Assembly: GCA_022705325.1 (NCBI GenBank)
Contig: JAKJER010000011.1
Coordinates: 1 to 64,000, forward strand
Source of the DNA: Planctomycetota bacterium
GTDB taxonomy: Bacteria; Planctomycetota; Phycisphaerae; SM23-33
DNA: 64,000 nt
Reading direction: 5' to 3'
A program made the translations under genes and the position numbers. Every line of letters begins with the position of its first letter. The stretch's first letter is position 1. The notes under the pieces were generated by a model, which worked only from the letters and a program-made list of their open reading frames with translations, was not told where the DNA came from and ran no database searches. Shown here piece by piece: positions 44,528 through 53,244 of this stretch.

Positions 44528-46627
44528 CTAGTCCACCACGATCACCTCGTGGATCTCGACGCGCGGGACGGTGAAGCGTGCGGCGCCGTCGGCCCAGGTG
44601 AAGGGCAGGTCGAGCCCGGCCGGCTCGAGTCGCAGCCGCGCGGGCCGGCGACCCGGGCGCAGCACCACCTGGAGCGGGCCGACGGGCGGGATGTCGTCGA
44701 AGACGTACACGTGCTTGTCCTCGTGCGGCCCGGCCGTGTTCACCAGGTTGATCCGCAGTTGCCCGTCCTTGCGCCTGGGCGTCACGTCCACGCCGTGCGA
44801 GCCGGTCACCTCCACCAGCGGCGCGGGCACCAGCTCGCGCACCAGGGCCGACAGGAAGTTGCGGCTGGTGAACGTCCGGGCGCGGAGGTACGCCTCGCCC
44901 ATGTCCACGTAGACCGCCGCCAGCCTGCCCTTGCCCAGCGGCGTGATGGAGGCGGCCGCCTGCGACGGACTCCGCGGGTCGTCCTCCATGTACAGCCGCC
45001 CGAACGGGCGGGCCGTCTTGCCCAGGCGGACCTTCCGCCACGCGCCGCGCTGACCGCCCAGCCAGCCGTCGCGCTCCAGGTAGGGCACGGGCGTGGTCTG
45101 TGCCGCAGCCGTGAACGTCACGTCCAGCTCCTTGGCGAACAGCGCCGCCGGCGCCGGGCCGATCAGCAGCACGTTGCCGCCCCCGCGCACGTACTCGACC
45201 AGCCGCGCCTTGAACGCCGGCTCGAGGTACTCCCACTCGGGCACGACGATCAGCGGGAACTCGGCCAGCCGCGCGGGCTCGAGCTGGTGCTCCATCACCA
45301 CGTCCACGCAGTGCTGGCCCTCCAGCAGGCACTGGAGCACGCCTCGCATCGGCCCCTGCTGGGCGCGGAGCGAGTACAGCCCGCTCGTCTTGCGGACGAT
45401 CGCCGCACGCGAGTACAGCAGGCCGATCTGCGGCACGTCCCGGGTCTTGTAGCACAGGGCCTGGCGCGCCCGGCAGAAGCGGGCGGTCTCGGCCATCAGC
45501 TTCATCTGCCAGTCGTAGATGGACAGGTCGTTCTTCTGCTTGAAGTACGCCTGGAATCCGCCGCCCAGGCTGAGCACGACGGCCGCCTCGCGCTGGAGCT
45601 GCGGGACGGACTTGATGCTCCGCCCGGGCGCACGGTACTCGCACGAGAACGCCCACGCCATCAGGTCCCACGGTGCGTTCTGGTTGGCCAGGCACCGCCC
45701 GGAGAAGCGGGCCGAGTTCACGCTGTCCTGCATGGAGTAGTCGCCCGAGAGACACTCCACGTCGCGGACCGCCTCGGGCATGTGGTCGCTGTAGGCCCAG
45801 TTGCTGATGACCTGGAAGCGCGGGTTGTGCGTCTTGAGCGCCTCCACGTAGTGCTTGACGTAGTCGCGGAAGGCGGCGCGGCAGAACTCCATGTATTCCA
45901 GCCAGTGCGGCTCGCCGCTCTTCCTGGGGACCTGCTTGATGCCCGTCGCCTTCACGAACGCCGCCTGGGCGGCTGGGCTCCAGTCCGCCACGGTCGCCCA
46001 GCAGTCGCCGTCTACCCACGCTCCGTCCACGCCGTACACGTCGCACAGTTCCTCGAGCTGCGGGATCAGCAGCTTGTCCACGTACGGGCCGAACACCGAC
46101 GTCGCGTTGGCCGCCGGCTTGCCGTCGGCCCCGATCGCCGCCCAGTCCGGGTGGTGCTTGAGCGCCTCGTTGTCCCACACGCCGCTGTAGTGCATGTACA
46201 GGCCGACGCCCCGCCTGGCCGTCACCTCGCGCCAGACCCGCAGCGGGTCGCTCACGAAGCCGGGAGCGGGGTTGCCCACGCGCGTGGGGTAGCTCGACAG
46301 CCCGCGGTGGCCCTTGCAGTCGACCTGGATGTAGTCGGGCTTGACCGACTCCAGGATCCGCTCGACCATCTCGGGCGTGACGTTCCTGCCGATCTCGCGG
46401 CAGCCGGGGTTGGCGTGCAGGTCGAAGTGGATGCCCAGGAAGCACTCCGAGCGGCGCTTGCGGGGCGGGTACTTCGAAGGGTCGAACTTCGAGTAGTCGA
46501 AGCTCTCGATGGGTCGGGTCGTCGGCCCGGCCGCGGCAGGGCGGGCGGCCGTCTCAGCCGCCCGCGCCGCGCCGGCCAACAGGACGAGTACCGACAACGC
46601 CAAAGCAGCCGCGATGACTCTGCGCAT
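44528..46627 (-). CDS. Secreted TIM-barrel glycoside hydrolase-like protein with trimerisation-like domain
   Basis: A 699-residue protein with a signal peptide (MRRVIAAALALSVLVLLAGA). The barrel contains GIHFDLHANPG, VKPDYIQVDCKGHRG, VGLYMHYSGVWDNEAL and YGVDGAWVDGDCWA; the last resembles the nucleophile region of GH29 alpha-L-fucosidases and related families. After about residue 400 a Rossmann-like segment (LIVVPEWEYLEPAFKARLVE, GGNVLLIGPAP) matches the trimerisation domain of GH42-type beta-galactosidases, and a beta-sandwich ends the protein. I assign no family. ATG 46627 is preferred over 46660 because GGAG precedes it and the signal peptide then begins at the N-terminus. Confidence 0.78.
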   Translation of the reverse strand: MRRVIAAALALSVLVLLAGAARAAETAARPAAAGPTTRPIESFDYSKFDPSKYPPRKRRSECFLGIHFDLHANPGCREIGRNVTPEMVERILESVKPDYIQVDCKGHRGLSSYPTRVGNPAPGFVSDPLRVWREVTARRGVGLYMHYSGVWDNEALKHHPDWAAIGADGKPAANATSVFGPYVDKLLIPQLEELCDVYGVDGAWVDGDCWATVADWSPAAQAAFVKATGIKQVPRKSGEPHWLEYMEFCRAAFRDYVKHYVEALKTHNPRFQVISNWAYSDHMPEAVRDVECLSGDYSMQDSVNSARFSGRCLANQNAPWDLMAWAFSCEYRAPGRSIKSVPQLQREAAVVLSLGGGFQAYFKQKNDLSIYDWQMKLMAETARFCRARQALCYKTRDVPQIGLLYSRAAIVRKTSGLYSLRAQQGPMRGVLQCLLEGQHCVDVVMEHQLEPARLAEFPLIVVPEWEYLEPAFKARLVEYVRGGGNVLLIGPAPAALFAKELDVTFTAAAQTTPVPYLERDGWLGGQRGAWRKVRLGKTARPFGRLYMEDDPRSPSQAAASITPLGKGRLAAVYVDMGEAYLRARTFTSRNFLSALVRELVPAPLVEVTGSHGVDVTPRRKDGQLRINLVNTAGPHEDKHVYVFDDIPPVGPLQVVLRPGRRPARLRLEPAGLDLPFTWADGAARFTVPRVEIHEVIVVD

Positions 46628-46748
46628 GTGCGGGCTCCGTGGAATGAGTGCGATATTCATGTCGAGTTGTCAAACGTCCCAGACGTGGAGTGATTACCAG
46701 CTAGGCAGCCATCTTCCCCGTGAGCGTGATCGCGCGGCTTCTTGCCTA

Positions 46749-46777
46749 TTGCCCTCTCTCCGACATCCTGGTACGGT
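46749..46777 (+). promoter_or_regulatory. Possible promoter of the TIR gene
   Basis: TTGCCC at 46749-46754 and TACGGT at 46772-46777, 17 bp apart. The predicted start near 46784 leaves about 25 bases of leader containing GGGAG before the ATG. Match to consensus is moderate. Confidence 0.4.
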
Positions 46778-46808
46778 TCCGGCTAGCTGGGACCTTGGGA
46801 GTTGCGGC

Positions 46809-48545
46809 ATGGCCATAGTGGTGACATGTGACGCGTGCGGGGCGAAACTGCGGGTGCGGGACGAGTACCTCGGCAAGGAAGCGAGTTGTCCGTCCTGCAA
46901 GGCGGCGCTGACTCTTGCGGGCGAGCGCGTGCCTGACCACGAGGTCTTCATCAGCTATTCCAACAAGGACAAGACCGTCGCCGACGCCATCTGCGCCACG
47001 CTGGAAAAAAGAAAGATGCGCTGCTGGATTGCCCCCCGCGACATCGCCGCGGGCGATTCGTGGGGCGGATCGATCATCGAGGCCATCGGGGATGCCAAGG
47101 TGATGGTTCTGGTCTATTCCGGCAACTCAAACCTCTCGCAACAGGTCATCCGCGAGGTGGAGCGCGCCGTGGCCAAGGGGCTGGCGCTTGTTCCCTTCCG
47201 CATCGACGCCGCACCGATGTCCAGGGAAATGGAGTACTTCCTGAGTTCCAGCCACTGGCTCGACGCGATGACCGGGCCGCTGGAACGGCACCTGGAAAGA
47301 CTCGCCGAGACATGCCGCGGTCATCTCCGCGGCAAGCCAGCGGCGACCGCTGGCGGCTCGCGCGGCTGGCTTGGCTCCCGCAGCGCCGCCCGCAGAGCGA
47401 CCTTCTTGTGGCTGCGCGTCCTTCTTCTCTTGCTCGTGCTTCTCTGCGGGGCCTACTTCGCCTGGCCGTATCTGGGCAAACCCGCGACGACCACGCAGCC
47501 GCACTCAGGCCAACGCGAGACCGTAGCGGCGCGCGAGCCGGCACGAATGGACCATGCGCCATCCGTGATCGTCGGCCCGGTTCCCGTGCCGGCGGCAAAG
47601 CCGCCCGATGCCCTCACGACCAACGATCCCCAACTGAAACAGCCCGGGACCCAGACCCTGCAACTCGCCTGGGCGCGAAACCCGAAGGTGGAGAAGCGCT
47701 ACCCGTCATCCGACCAGATTCTGAATGCCTCCGCAGACCTGCTCGGGGAGGTGACCCTTGTCGGAAGCAATAGGAGGCCCGGTCCGGCTTATCCTGCACC
47801 TGTGGCAACCGTCAGATACTCCGGGAGAGAGTCAGGACAGAACACCGATATCTGTGAATTCCGATTTGACGATCCCGTGGGACAGACAAGGACGGGAAAG
47901 GCGGAGGGGATCCTGTTCACCTGCCGGGTGACGGAAATCACAAGAGGCACGGTCTCCATGGCTCACGACCCGACCATCGAGACCCTGACGATTGCGGTCA
48001 CCGCGAAACGGCAGGATCTGCTCCAACCCGACAGGGCGCCTGCGACCTCCGCCGCGAGCACCCGGGCCGCGAACGCCGACCCTCGCGCGATGCCCGCGGT
48101 TTCCACGAAGCCAACGACCGCGGCGGCGGGAGGCGAGGGCACTCTCAGACTGTACAAAGGGATGATATACGACAGTCAATGGAGTGTTGGGCCATGCTTG
48201 TCGAAGACGGGGCAGACCTGTTCCGTGGGGGGATTGAAGAGCGGGTTCCTTCCCCAGGGCGGCTACGTTTGCTTTTCCTATAACAACGTGGACGCCGACA
48301 ATCCGCTCACCATGACCCTGTACAATGCTGATGGCGCCGTGAACAGGGTGATGTACAAGAAGGGCAAGTTCGTTGCCATGGGTGACGGCAAGTACATGTT
48401 CGTGGATGACACCGACTGGCATGGCTACTTCATCACCGACACGCCAGTCAAGGATGGTTCCCGCGTCACCTGGACGCACACTGGGCGCGCCACAGAAGAA
48501 CACTATGCCAGGATCCTCGGGAGCCGCAGGGGCGGGTCCAAGTGA
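46809..48545 (+). CDS. Zinc-ribbon TIR domain membrane protein
   Basis: The 578-residue protein has a zinc ribbon (Cys 7, 10, 27, 30), then a TIR domain (about 43-170) opening VFISYSNKDKTVADAICATL, with CWIAPRDI and VMVLVYSGNSNLSQQV; Glu116 in IREVERAV lies where TIR NADases keep their catalytic glutamate. A membrane helix occupies about 197-222, and ~350 residues of unknown fold follow outside. TIR domains either cleave NAD+ or act as scaffolds. The topology puts TIR inside and the C-terminal part outside or periplasmic, a receptor-like layout. The surrounding 46.7-50 kb is slightly less GC-rich than the rest, perhaps a sign of transfer. Confidence 0.88.
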   Translation: MAIVVTCDACGAKLRVRDEYLGKEASCPSCKAALTLAGERVPDHEVFISYSNKDKTVADAICATLEKRKMRCWIAPRDIAAGDSWGGSIIEAIGDAKVMVLVYSGNSNLSQQVIREVERAVAKGLALVPFRIDAAPMSREMEYFLSSSHWLDAMTGPLERHLERLAETCRGHLRGKPAATAGGSRGWLGSRSAARRATFLWLRVLLLLLVLLCGAYFAWPYLGKPATTTQPHSGQRETVAAREPARMDHAPSVIVGPVPVPAAKPPDALTTNDPQLKQPGTQTLQLAWARNPKVEKRYPSSDQILNASADLLGEVTLVGSNRRPGPAYPAPVATVRYSGRESGQNTDICEFRFDDPVGQTRTGKAEGILFTCRVTEITRGTVSMAHDPTIETLTIAVTAKRQDLLQPDRAPATSAASTRAANADPRAMPAVSTKPTTAAAGGEGTLRLYKGMIYDSQWSVGPCLSKTGQTCSVGGLKSGFLPQGGYVCFSYNNVDADNPLTMTLYNADGAVNRVMYKKGKFVAMGDGKYMFVDDTDWHGYFITDTPVKDGSRVTWTHTGRATEEHYARILGSRRGGSK

Positions 48546-48709
48546 CGCTTCCTGTCAGGTGGGCGCGTTGCTCTGGCAGGGGCCTGCGACGGGCGGGTGG
48601 CCACCTCCAGGGCAGTTGACCAACCGTTGATCCTGTTCCGTGCGGCCACAGGTCCATTGCTGGCCGCGTTTGTCTTCGCTGCCAAGGGGCTACTCCCATG
48701 GAAGGGATG

Positions 48710-49597
48710 TTAATCGGAGGGCGTTTCCGCCCGAGTCCCCTCCTCGGGATGGACGGCAGGGTCACCCTCGATGACCAGCCTCAGCGATTGGCCCATTGGT
48801 GTGTCCGAACCAAAAGCAAGATCGAGGCTCACGCGATCCCCGGTCCGGATGGGCTTCAGCACGATTTCCTGATAGATATGTTCCGCTATCGTCGACGTCC
48901 CCATGGGCATTCCAGAGTGCTGCCGCGGGAGCTTATACGTACTGAATACCCTCTGCCCAATGCCTTCTCTTTCGCTCGGTCCATGGGAGCCGTATCTTAC
49001 GATCACGTCGTCATTAGTCGGTCTGCGAGGCTCGAAAGGCCACCAGTGATTCTCGCCTGCGCGACAGACCCTGGGGTCAACGAAGCCCAGACAAGGATAG
49101 CTCTTGCTGGGGTTGTTGCCGAGTACCAGCTTGCAGCGGGAAGCCAGCAATCTCCAGCCCCTACTATCCGCCTTCCCAAGAGAGATCTGCGTCTCCACTC
49201 GCCACCATGACTCATATTCCGGCCTGGATGCCTTCTTGTTCTCAAAGATTGATGAGGTCTTTCCGTCTTCAAATCGCTCCCCAACCCACTCCCTGCCGGG
49301 CCCTTTTTCGATGCTGACCAAGACGACCCCCGCCGGTGCAACTATGGAACCGGGTTCTGGTTCTGTGGCACTGCCTGTACTATGTCTGTCTCGGGGCCAC
49401 AGCAACCATCCCAGAAGGCTGCCCAGAGCAAGCGCGAGGATACTGCCCCCAATAGCCAAGCGGACCGATCTGTTGTTCCATCCTCCTTGCGGGACCGTGC
49501 AGAGTTTTCCGCATGCGGGACACATATCTTCCTGCCCCGCTAATTGTGCCGGGCTCTCCAGCTTTTCCCCGCAGTGCGCGCACTTATAACGAAGCAT
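48710..49597 (-). CDS. Zinc-ribbon single-pass membrane protein, unknown
   Basis: A 295-residue protein with a zinc ribbon (Cys 6, 9, 26, 29: CAHCGEKL...CPACGKL), one membrane helix at about 46-67 (GGSILALALGSLLGWLLW) and an outer domain without recognisable family (REWVGERFEDGKTSSIF, WWPFEPRRPTNDDVIVRYG). Its plan equals that of the TIR protein minus the TIR domain, and the two genes converge with a 164-bp gap. MLRYKCAHC at 49597 is the chosen start because GGAGAC lies before it; an in-frame ATG at 49780 adds only unlikely residues. Function unknown; a partner or paralogous sensor of the TIR protein is possible. Confidence 0.78.
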   Translation of the reverse strand: MLRYKCAHCGEKLESPAQLAGQEDMCPACGKLCTVPQGGWNNRSVRLAIGGSILALALGSLLGWLLWPRDRHSTGSATEPEPGSIVAPAGVVLVSIEKGPGREWVGERFEDGKTSSIFENKKASRPEYESWWRVETQISLGKADSRGWRLLASRCKLVLGNNPSKSYPCLGFVDPRVCRAGENHWWPFEPRRPTNDDVIVRYGSHGPSEREGIGQRVFSTYKLPRQHSGMPMGTSTIAEHIYQEIVLKPIRTGDRVSLDLAFGSDTPMGQSLRLVIEGDPAVHPEEGTRAETPSD

Positions 49598-49673
49598 GTT
49601 CTGTCTCCAAGACCGGCCGTCCGGATCACAGAACGGGACAGGTTCGCAAAGCATGACGGGCCGAGTTGCGCGC

Positions 49674-49703
49674 ATTGTACCCTCCCGTTCGGAACCGCGT
49701 CCA
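49674..49703 (-). promoter_or_regulatory. Possible promoter of the zinc-ribbon membrane protein
   Basis: On the minus strand TGGACG (49703-49698) and TACAAT (49679-49674) are 18 bp apart. The predicted start near 49667 leaves about 70 bases of leader. Confidence 0.45.
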
Positions 49704-50007
49704 TAGACTTCCAAGACTGTTTCTGAACCCTGGACTCGAACTCGTGAGCACTCTCCGGCCTGAATCAGGGGACACAGCAATTAGGTGAATGGGGGGGGAT
49801 TCGTGGGTGGACACCCCATCTAGGAGCAAGTCTCCGTCAAGTCGAAAGCGGCCGCTAACCACCCCCAGGATAGTTGACGCGTGACGCCGGCCAGAGGCCG
49901 CAGGGCCCGGAGGGCAGGGAGGTTTTTTGGGGGGGGCGCAACCGAATCCTCGGAAGGGCGCCGCCCGCCATTCGCGGAAATCGTGGGGAAAATCTTCCGG
50001 ATTTCTC

Positions 50008-50036
50008 TTGTGGTCATTTCCGATATACAGGATAGT
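50008..50036 (+). promoter_or_regulatory. Promoter of the XRE-cupin regulator
   Basis: TTGTGG at 50008-50013 and GATAGT at 50031-50036 with 17 bp between. The predicted start near 50043 lies inside the second of two palindromic operators, so binding of a repressor there would block transcription. Confidence 0.55.
50016..50035 (+). promoter_or_regulatory. Operator-like palindrome 1 (ATTTCC-N8-GGATAG)
   Basis: Half-site ATTTCC, an 8-base spacer and an imperfect second half-site GGATAG (four of six match to GGAAAT). It covers the spacer and most of the -10 box of the regulator promoter. Confidence 0.5.
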
Positions 50037-50056
50037 ATTTCCTGTTTATTGGAAAT
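50037..50056 (+). promoter_or_regulatory. Operator-like palindrome 2 (ATTTCC-N8-GGAAAT)
   Basis: A perfect inverted repeat with an 8-base spacer, 20 bp long. It starts exactly 21 bp after palindrome 1, two helical turns, so two dimers would bind the same DNA face. It spans the predicted transcription start of the regulator gene. Confidence 0.6.
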
Positions 50057-50081
50057 CCGTACCGGCGGCTGGAGAGCGAGC

Positions 50082-50708
50082 ATGGCCAAGACGCGAGCGA
50101 AAAAGACGCGTTCGCCCGGCAAGGCGGGCAAGGTGGACGGCGGCGACGAGGCCGGCGCCCTGGGCCTGTGCCGGCGCATCGCCGACCTGCGCCGGCGCCG
50201 CGGCTGGACGCTGGAGAAGATGTCCGCCGCCTGCGGAGTCAGCCGGTCCATGCTCAGCGAGCTGGAGCGCGGGCGGGCGAACCCCACGCTGGCTGTCGCG
50301 TTCCGGATCGCCCAGGCGTTCGAGATGTCGCTGGGCGAGCTGGTGGACGCCCCGGCGGGCGTCCACCGCGTGGACGTGATCCGCGGCGACGACCACACGT
50401 ACCACTTCCGCTCGGACCGGACCTGCCGCATCCGCACGCTCTCGCCCCTGCACCTGGAGAAGTCGGTGGAGTTCTACGAGATCGTGCTGCGGGGCGGCGG
50501 CTCGCTGCGGAGCCTGCCCCATTTCGAGGGCGCCCGCGAGCTGTTGACCGTCCGACAGGGCAAGATCCGCGTGCGGGCGGGCCAGGACGCGGCCGAGTTG
50601 GGGACGGGCGACTCGGCCCACTACCCGGCCGACGTGCCCCACGCGATCGAGAACACCGGAAACGACGAGGCGGTCCTGTTCCTTGTGGTGACCTACTTGA
50701 GGGACTAG
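50082..50708 (+). CDS. XRE-family regulator with C-terminal cupin domain
   Basis: A 208-residue protein: a basic N-terminus, an XRE helix-turn-helix at about 25-80 (RRIADLRRRRGWTLEKMSAA, VSRSMLSELERGRANPT), and a cupin ligand-binding domain at ~120-205 (GARELLTVRQGKIRV, HYPADVPHAIENTGNDEAV). Such proteins often repress or activate amino-acid catabolism. It lies 149 bp upstream of tdh on the same strand, so it probably senses threonine or a breakdown product; that is inferred. ATG 50082 has GGAGAG upstream. The gene's last codons and its TAG stop fall within the first unit of a heptanucleotide array. Confidence 0.9.
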   Translation: MAKTRAKKTRSPGKAGKVDGGDEAGALGLCRRIADLRRRRGWTLEKMSAACGVSRSMLSELERGRANPTLAVAFRIAQAFEMSLGELVDAPAGVHRVDVIRGDDHTYHFRSDRTCRIRTLSPLHLEKSVEFYEIVLRGGGSLRSLPHFEGARELLTVRQGKIRVRAGQDAAELGTGDSAHYPADVPHAIENTGNDEAVLFLVVTYLRD

Positions 50709-50800
50709 GGGAGCAGGGACCAGGGATTAGGGACTAGGGAACCTGCCGGCAGGCAGGTAGGGACTAGGGACTAGGGAAGAGGGAATAGGGAAAAGGGACC
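50700..50800. repeat. Heptanucleotide array (AGGGACT type)
   Basis: AGGGACT, AGGGACC, AGGGATT, AGGGACT, AGGGAAC and, after a 16-base palindromic interruption around CCTGCCGGCAGG, six more 7-mers AGGGACT, AGGGACT, AGGGAAG, AGGGAAT, AGGGAAA, AGGGACC. One early unit has eight bases. The first unit supplies the stop codon of the regulator gene. The array fills most of the gap before tdh. Confidence 0.9.
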
Positions 50801-50857
50801 CGGGGGGGGTGGCAGGCAACAGAACAGGCCGGCGGCATGGGCCGGCAGGAGAATAGC

Positions 50858-51898
50858 ATGGCGACGATGAAGGCGTTGGTGAAGAGCAAGGCGGAAGTGG
50901 GCCTGTGGCTGGAAGACGTTCCAATTCCGGAGATCGGGATCAACGACGTGATGATCCAGGTGCTGCGGACGGGCATCTGCGGGACGGACCTGCACATTTA
51001 CAACTGGGACGAGTGGTCTCGGCGGACGGTGCCGGTGGGGCTGGTGATCGGGCACGAGTTCACCGGTCGGGTCGTCGAGGTGGGCTCGAACGTCAAGGAC
51101 TTCCACCCGGGCGACATCGTCAGCGGCGAGGGGCACGTGGTCTGCGGGCGGTGCCGCAACTGCCTGGCCGGGCGGCGCCACCTGTGCAAAGAGACCAGCA
51201 GCGTCGGGGCCAACCGCCCCGGGGCGTTCGCGGAGTACCTGGTGCTGCCCATGACCAACGTGTGGGCCCACGACCCGGCCATCCCGCGCGACGTGCAGGC
51301 GATCTTCGACCCGTTCGGCAACGCCGTCCACACCGCCCTCCAGTTCGACGTGCTGGGCGAGGACGTCCTGATCACCGGGGCCGGGCCCATCGGCTGCCTG
51401 GCCGCCGCGGTGGTCCGCCACGCCGGGGCGCGTTACGTCGTGGTCAGCGACGTCAACCCCTACCGCCTGGACCTGGCCCGGCGCATGGGCGCCACCCTCG
51501 CGGTCGACGCCCGCACCGAGAGCATCGCCGATGCCCAGAAGAAGCTCCACATGCGCGAGGGCTTCGACGTGGGCCTGGAGATGTCCGGCAACCCGGCCGC
51601 CTTCCGCGACATGCTCGCCAACATGTGCCACGGCGGACGCATCGCCATGCTCGGCATCCCGAACGGCCAGGTGGCCATCGACTGGCAGACGGTGATCTTC
51701 AACATGCTCACCATCCGCGGCATCTACGGACGCGAGATGTACGAGACCTGGTACAAGATGACCGTCATGCTCCAGTCCGGCCTGGACATCACGCCGGTCA
51801 TCACGCACCGCCTCCACTACACTGAGTTCGAGAAGGGCTTCGAGGTCATGCAGACCGGGCAGAGCGGCAAGGTCGTCCTGACCTGGCGCGAAGGATGA
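50858..51898 (+). CDS. tdh: L-threonine 3-dehydrogenase
   Basis: A 346-residue zinc-dependent medium-chain dehydrogenase that oxidises L-threonine to 2-amino-3-ketobutyrate with NAD+. Catalytic zinc site [17 protein letters not shown] and [12 protein letters not shown]; structural zinc cysteines [15 protein letters not shown]; Rossmann motif [13 protein letters not shown]; the NWDEW loop is characteristic of threonine dehydrogenase. AGGAG lies 7 bases before ATG 50858, which is therefore chosen over ATG 50837. It is followed 97 bp later by kbl, the next enzyme of the pathway, and preceded by a likely dedicated regulator. Confidence 0.95.
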   Translation: MATMKALVKSKAEVGLWLEDVPIPEIGINDVMIQVLRTGICGTDLHIYNWDEWSRRTVPVGLVIGHEFTGRVVEVGSNVKDFHPGDIVSGEGHVVCGRCRNCLAGRRHLCKETSSVGANRPGAFAEYLVLPMTNVWAHDPAIPRDVQAIFDPFGNAVHTALQFDVLGEDVLITGAGPIGCLAAAVVRHAGARYVVVSDVNPYRLDLARRMGATLAVDARTESIADAQKKLHMREGFDVGLEMSGNPAAFRDMLANMCHGGRIAMLGIPNGQVAIDWQTVIFNMLTIRGIYGREMYETWYKMTVMLQSGLDITPVITHRLHYTEFEKGFEVMQTGQSGKVVLTWREG

Positions 51899-51995
51899 CG
51901 CGTGCGGTGCGGCAGGCGGCCCGCCTGTCGCGGATAAGACTGACAGACAGCCGGGACGGGCCAGACGCCTGTCCTGCCGGGAAGGTGGACATGCC

Positions 51996-53183
51996 ATGAT
52001 GCAAGACACGTTCAAGAGACACCTGGACTCGCAGATCGATGAAATCCGCGCCGCCGGCCTGTTCAAGGGCGAGCGGGTGCTGAGCACGCCGCAGCAGGCC
52101 CGCGTGGCCGCCGCCGGGCGGGGCGACCTGCTGAACATGTGCGCCAACAACTACTTGGGCCTGGCCAATCATCCGCGGGTGCTGGCGGCCGCCCGCGACG
52201 CCCTGGAGCGGTGGGGCTACGGCATGGCCAGCGTGCGGTTCATCTGCGGCACGCAGGAGATCCACAAGCAACTGGAGGCGGCGTTGACCGGCTTCCTCGG
52301 CACCGACGACACCATCCTGTACTCCTCGTGCTGGGATGCCAACGGCGGGCTCTTCGAGACGATCCTGGGCCCGGAGGACGCGGTCATCTCCGACGAGTTG
52401 AACCACGCCTCGATCATTGACGGCGTTCGGTTGTGCAAGGCCCAGCGTTTCCGCTACCGCAACAACGACATGGGCGACCTGGAGGCCCGTCTCCAGGAGG
52501 CCTCGTCGGCGCGGTTCCGGCTGATCGTGACCGACGGCGTGTTCTCGATGGACGGGATCATCGCGGACCTCGGGGCGATCTGCGACCTGGCCGACCGGTA
52601 CGAGGCGCTGGTGATGATCGACGACTCGCACGCGGTGGGCTTCATGGGTTCGCGCGGGCGGGGCACGCACGAGTACCGCGACGTGATGGGGCGGGTGGAC
52701 ATCATCACCGGCACCCTGGGCAAGGCCCTGGGCGGCGGCAGCGGGGGCTACACCAGCGGGCGGGCGGAGATCATCCACATGCTCCGCCAGCGGTCCAGGC
52801 CCTACCTGTTCTCCAACTCCCTGCCCCCGCCGATCGTGGCGGCCTCGCTGGCCTCCATGGACCTGCTGACCGCCTCGACCGAGCTGCGCGACCGCCTGGA
52901 GGCCAACACCGCGTGGTTCCGCGGCGCGATGGAGGAGGCGGGCTTCACCATCGTGCCCGGCACGCACCCGATCGTGCCGGTCATGCTGGGAGACGCCGCC
53001 CTCGCCGGGCGCATGGCCCAGCGGATGCTGGAACTGGGCGTCTACGTGATCGGCTTCTCCTACCCCGTCGTGCCCAAGGGCAAGGCGCGGATCCGCACGC
53101 AGGTGTCGGCCGTCCACAGCCAGGACGACCTCCGCTTCGCCGTCGACGCCTTCCGCACCGCCAAGAAGGACCTCGGGGTGTAG
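51996..53183 (+). CDS. kbl: Glycine C-acetyltransferase (2-amino-3-ketobutyrate CoA ligase)
   Basis: The 395-residue PLP enzyme cleaves 2-amino-3-ketobutyrate with CoA to glycine and acetyl-CoA, completing threonine breakdown started by Tdh. Family motifs: [56 protein letters not shown] and [12 protein letters not shown] with the PLP lysine. Length and motif order equal the alpha-oxoamine synthase family, and the pairing with tdh selects the Kbl function over 8-amino-7-oxononanoate synthase. GGAAGGTGG precedes the ATG by 7 bases. Confidence 0.95.
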   Translation: MMQDTFKRHLDSQIDEIRAAGLFKGERVLSTPQQARVAAAGRGDLLNMCANNYLGLANHPRVLAAARDALERWGYGMASVRFICGTQEIHKQLEAALTGFLGTDDTILYSSCWDANGGLFETILGPEDAVISDELNHASIIDGVRLCKAQRFRYRNNDMGDLEARLQEASSARFRLIVTDGVFSMDGIIADLGAICDLADRYEALVMIDDSHAVGFMGSRGRGTHEYRDVMGRVDIITGTLGKALGGGSGGYTSGRAEIIHMLRQRSRPYLFSNSLPPPIVAASLASMDLLTASTELRDRLEANTAWFRGAMEEAGFTIVPGTHPIVPVMLGDAALAGRMAQRMLELGVYVIGFSYPVVPKGKARIRTQVSAVHSQDDLRFAVDAFRTAKKDLGV

Positions 53184-53244
53184 ATGCGGGTAAGACCAGG
53201 GTCCCCGCAATCGGCGGCCCGGAGAACGGCGTGGCCACGCGAGG

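Larger units (their letters stand above)
49598..50081. other. Divergent control region between the zinc-ribbon gene and the XRE-cupin gene
   Basis: About 480 bp. On the minus strand it holds the promoter of the zinc-ribbon gene; on the plus strand it holds the regulator promoter and twin operators at its right end. Runs of G and T occur at 49790-49800 and 49922-49937. No small gene could be supported in the middle. Confidence 0.55.

Noticed and set aside
44528-46445. A long minus-strand frame (ending at 43362) running through the URO-D-like gene antisense.
   Set aside because: It is Arg/Gly/Pro-rich, overlaps two genes on both strands and has no domain.
48698-49210. A 170-residue plus-strand open frame opposite the zinc-ribbon membrane gene.
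   Set aside because: No domain or ribosome-binding site; the minus frame has a zinc ribbon and a membrane helix.
50700-50800. AGGGACT repeats considered as a CRISPR or telomere-like array.
   Set aside because: Units are 7 bp with no spacers, and the surrounding genes continue on both sides.
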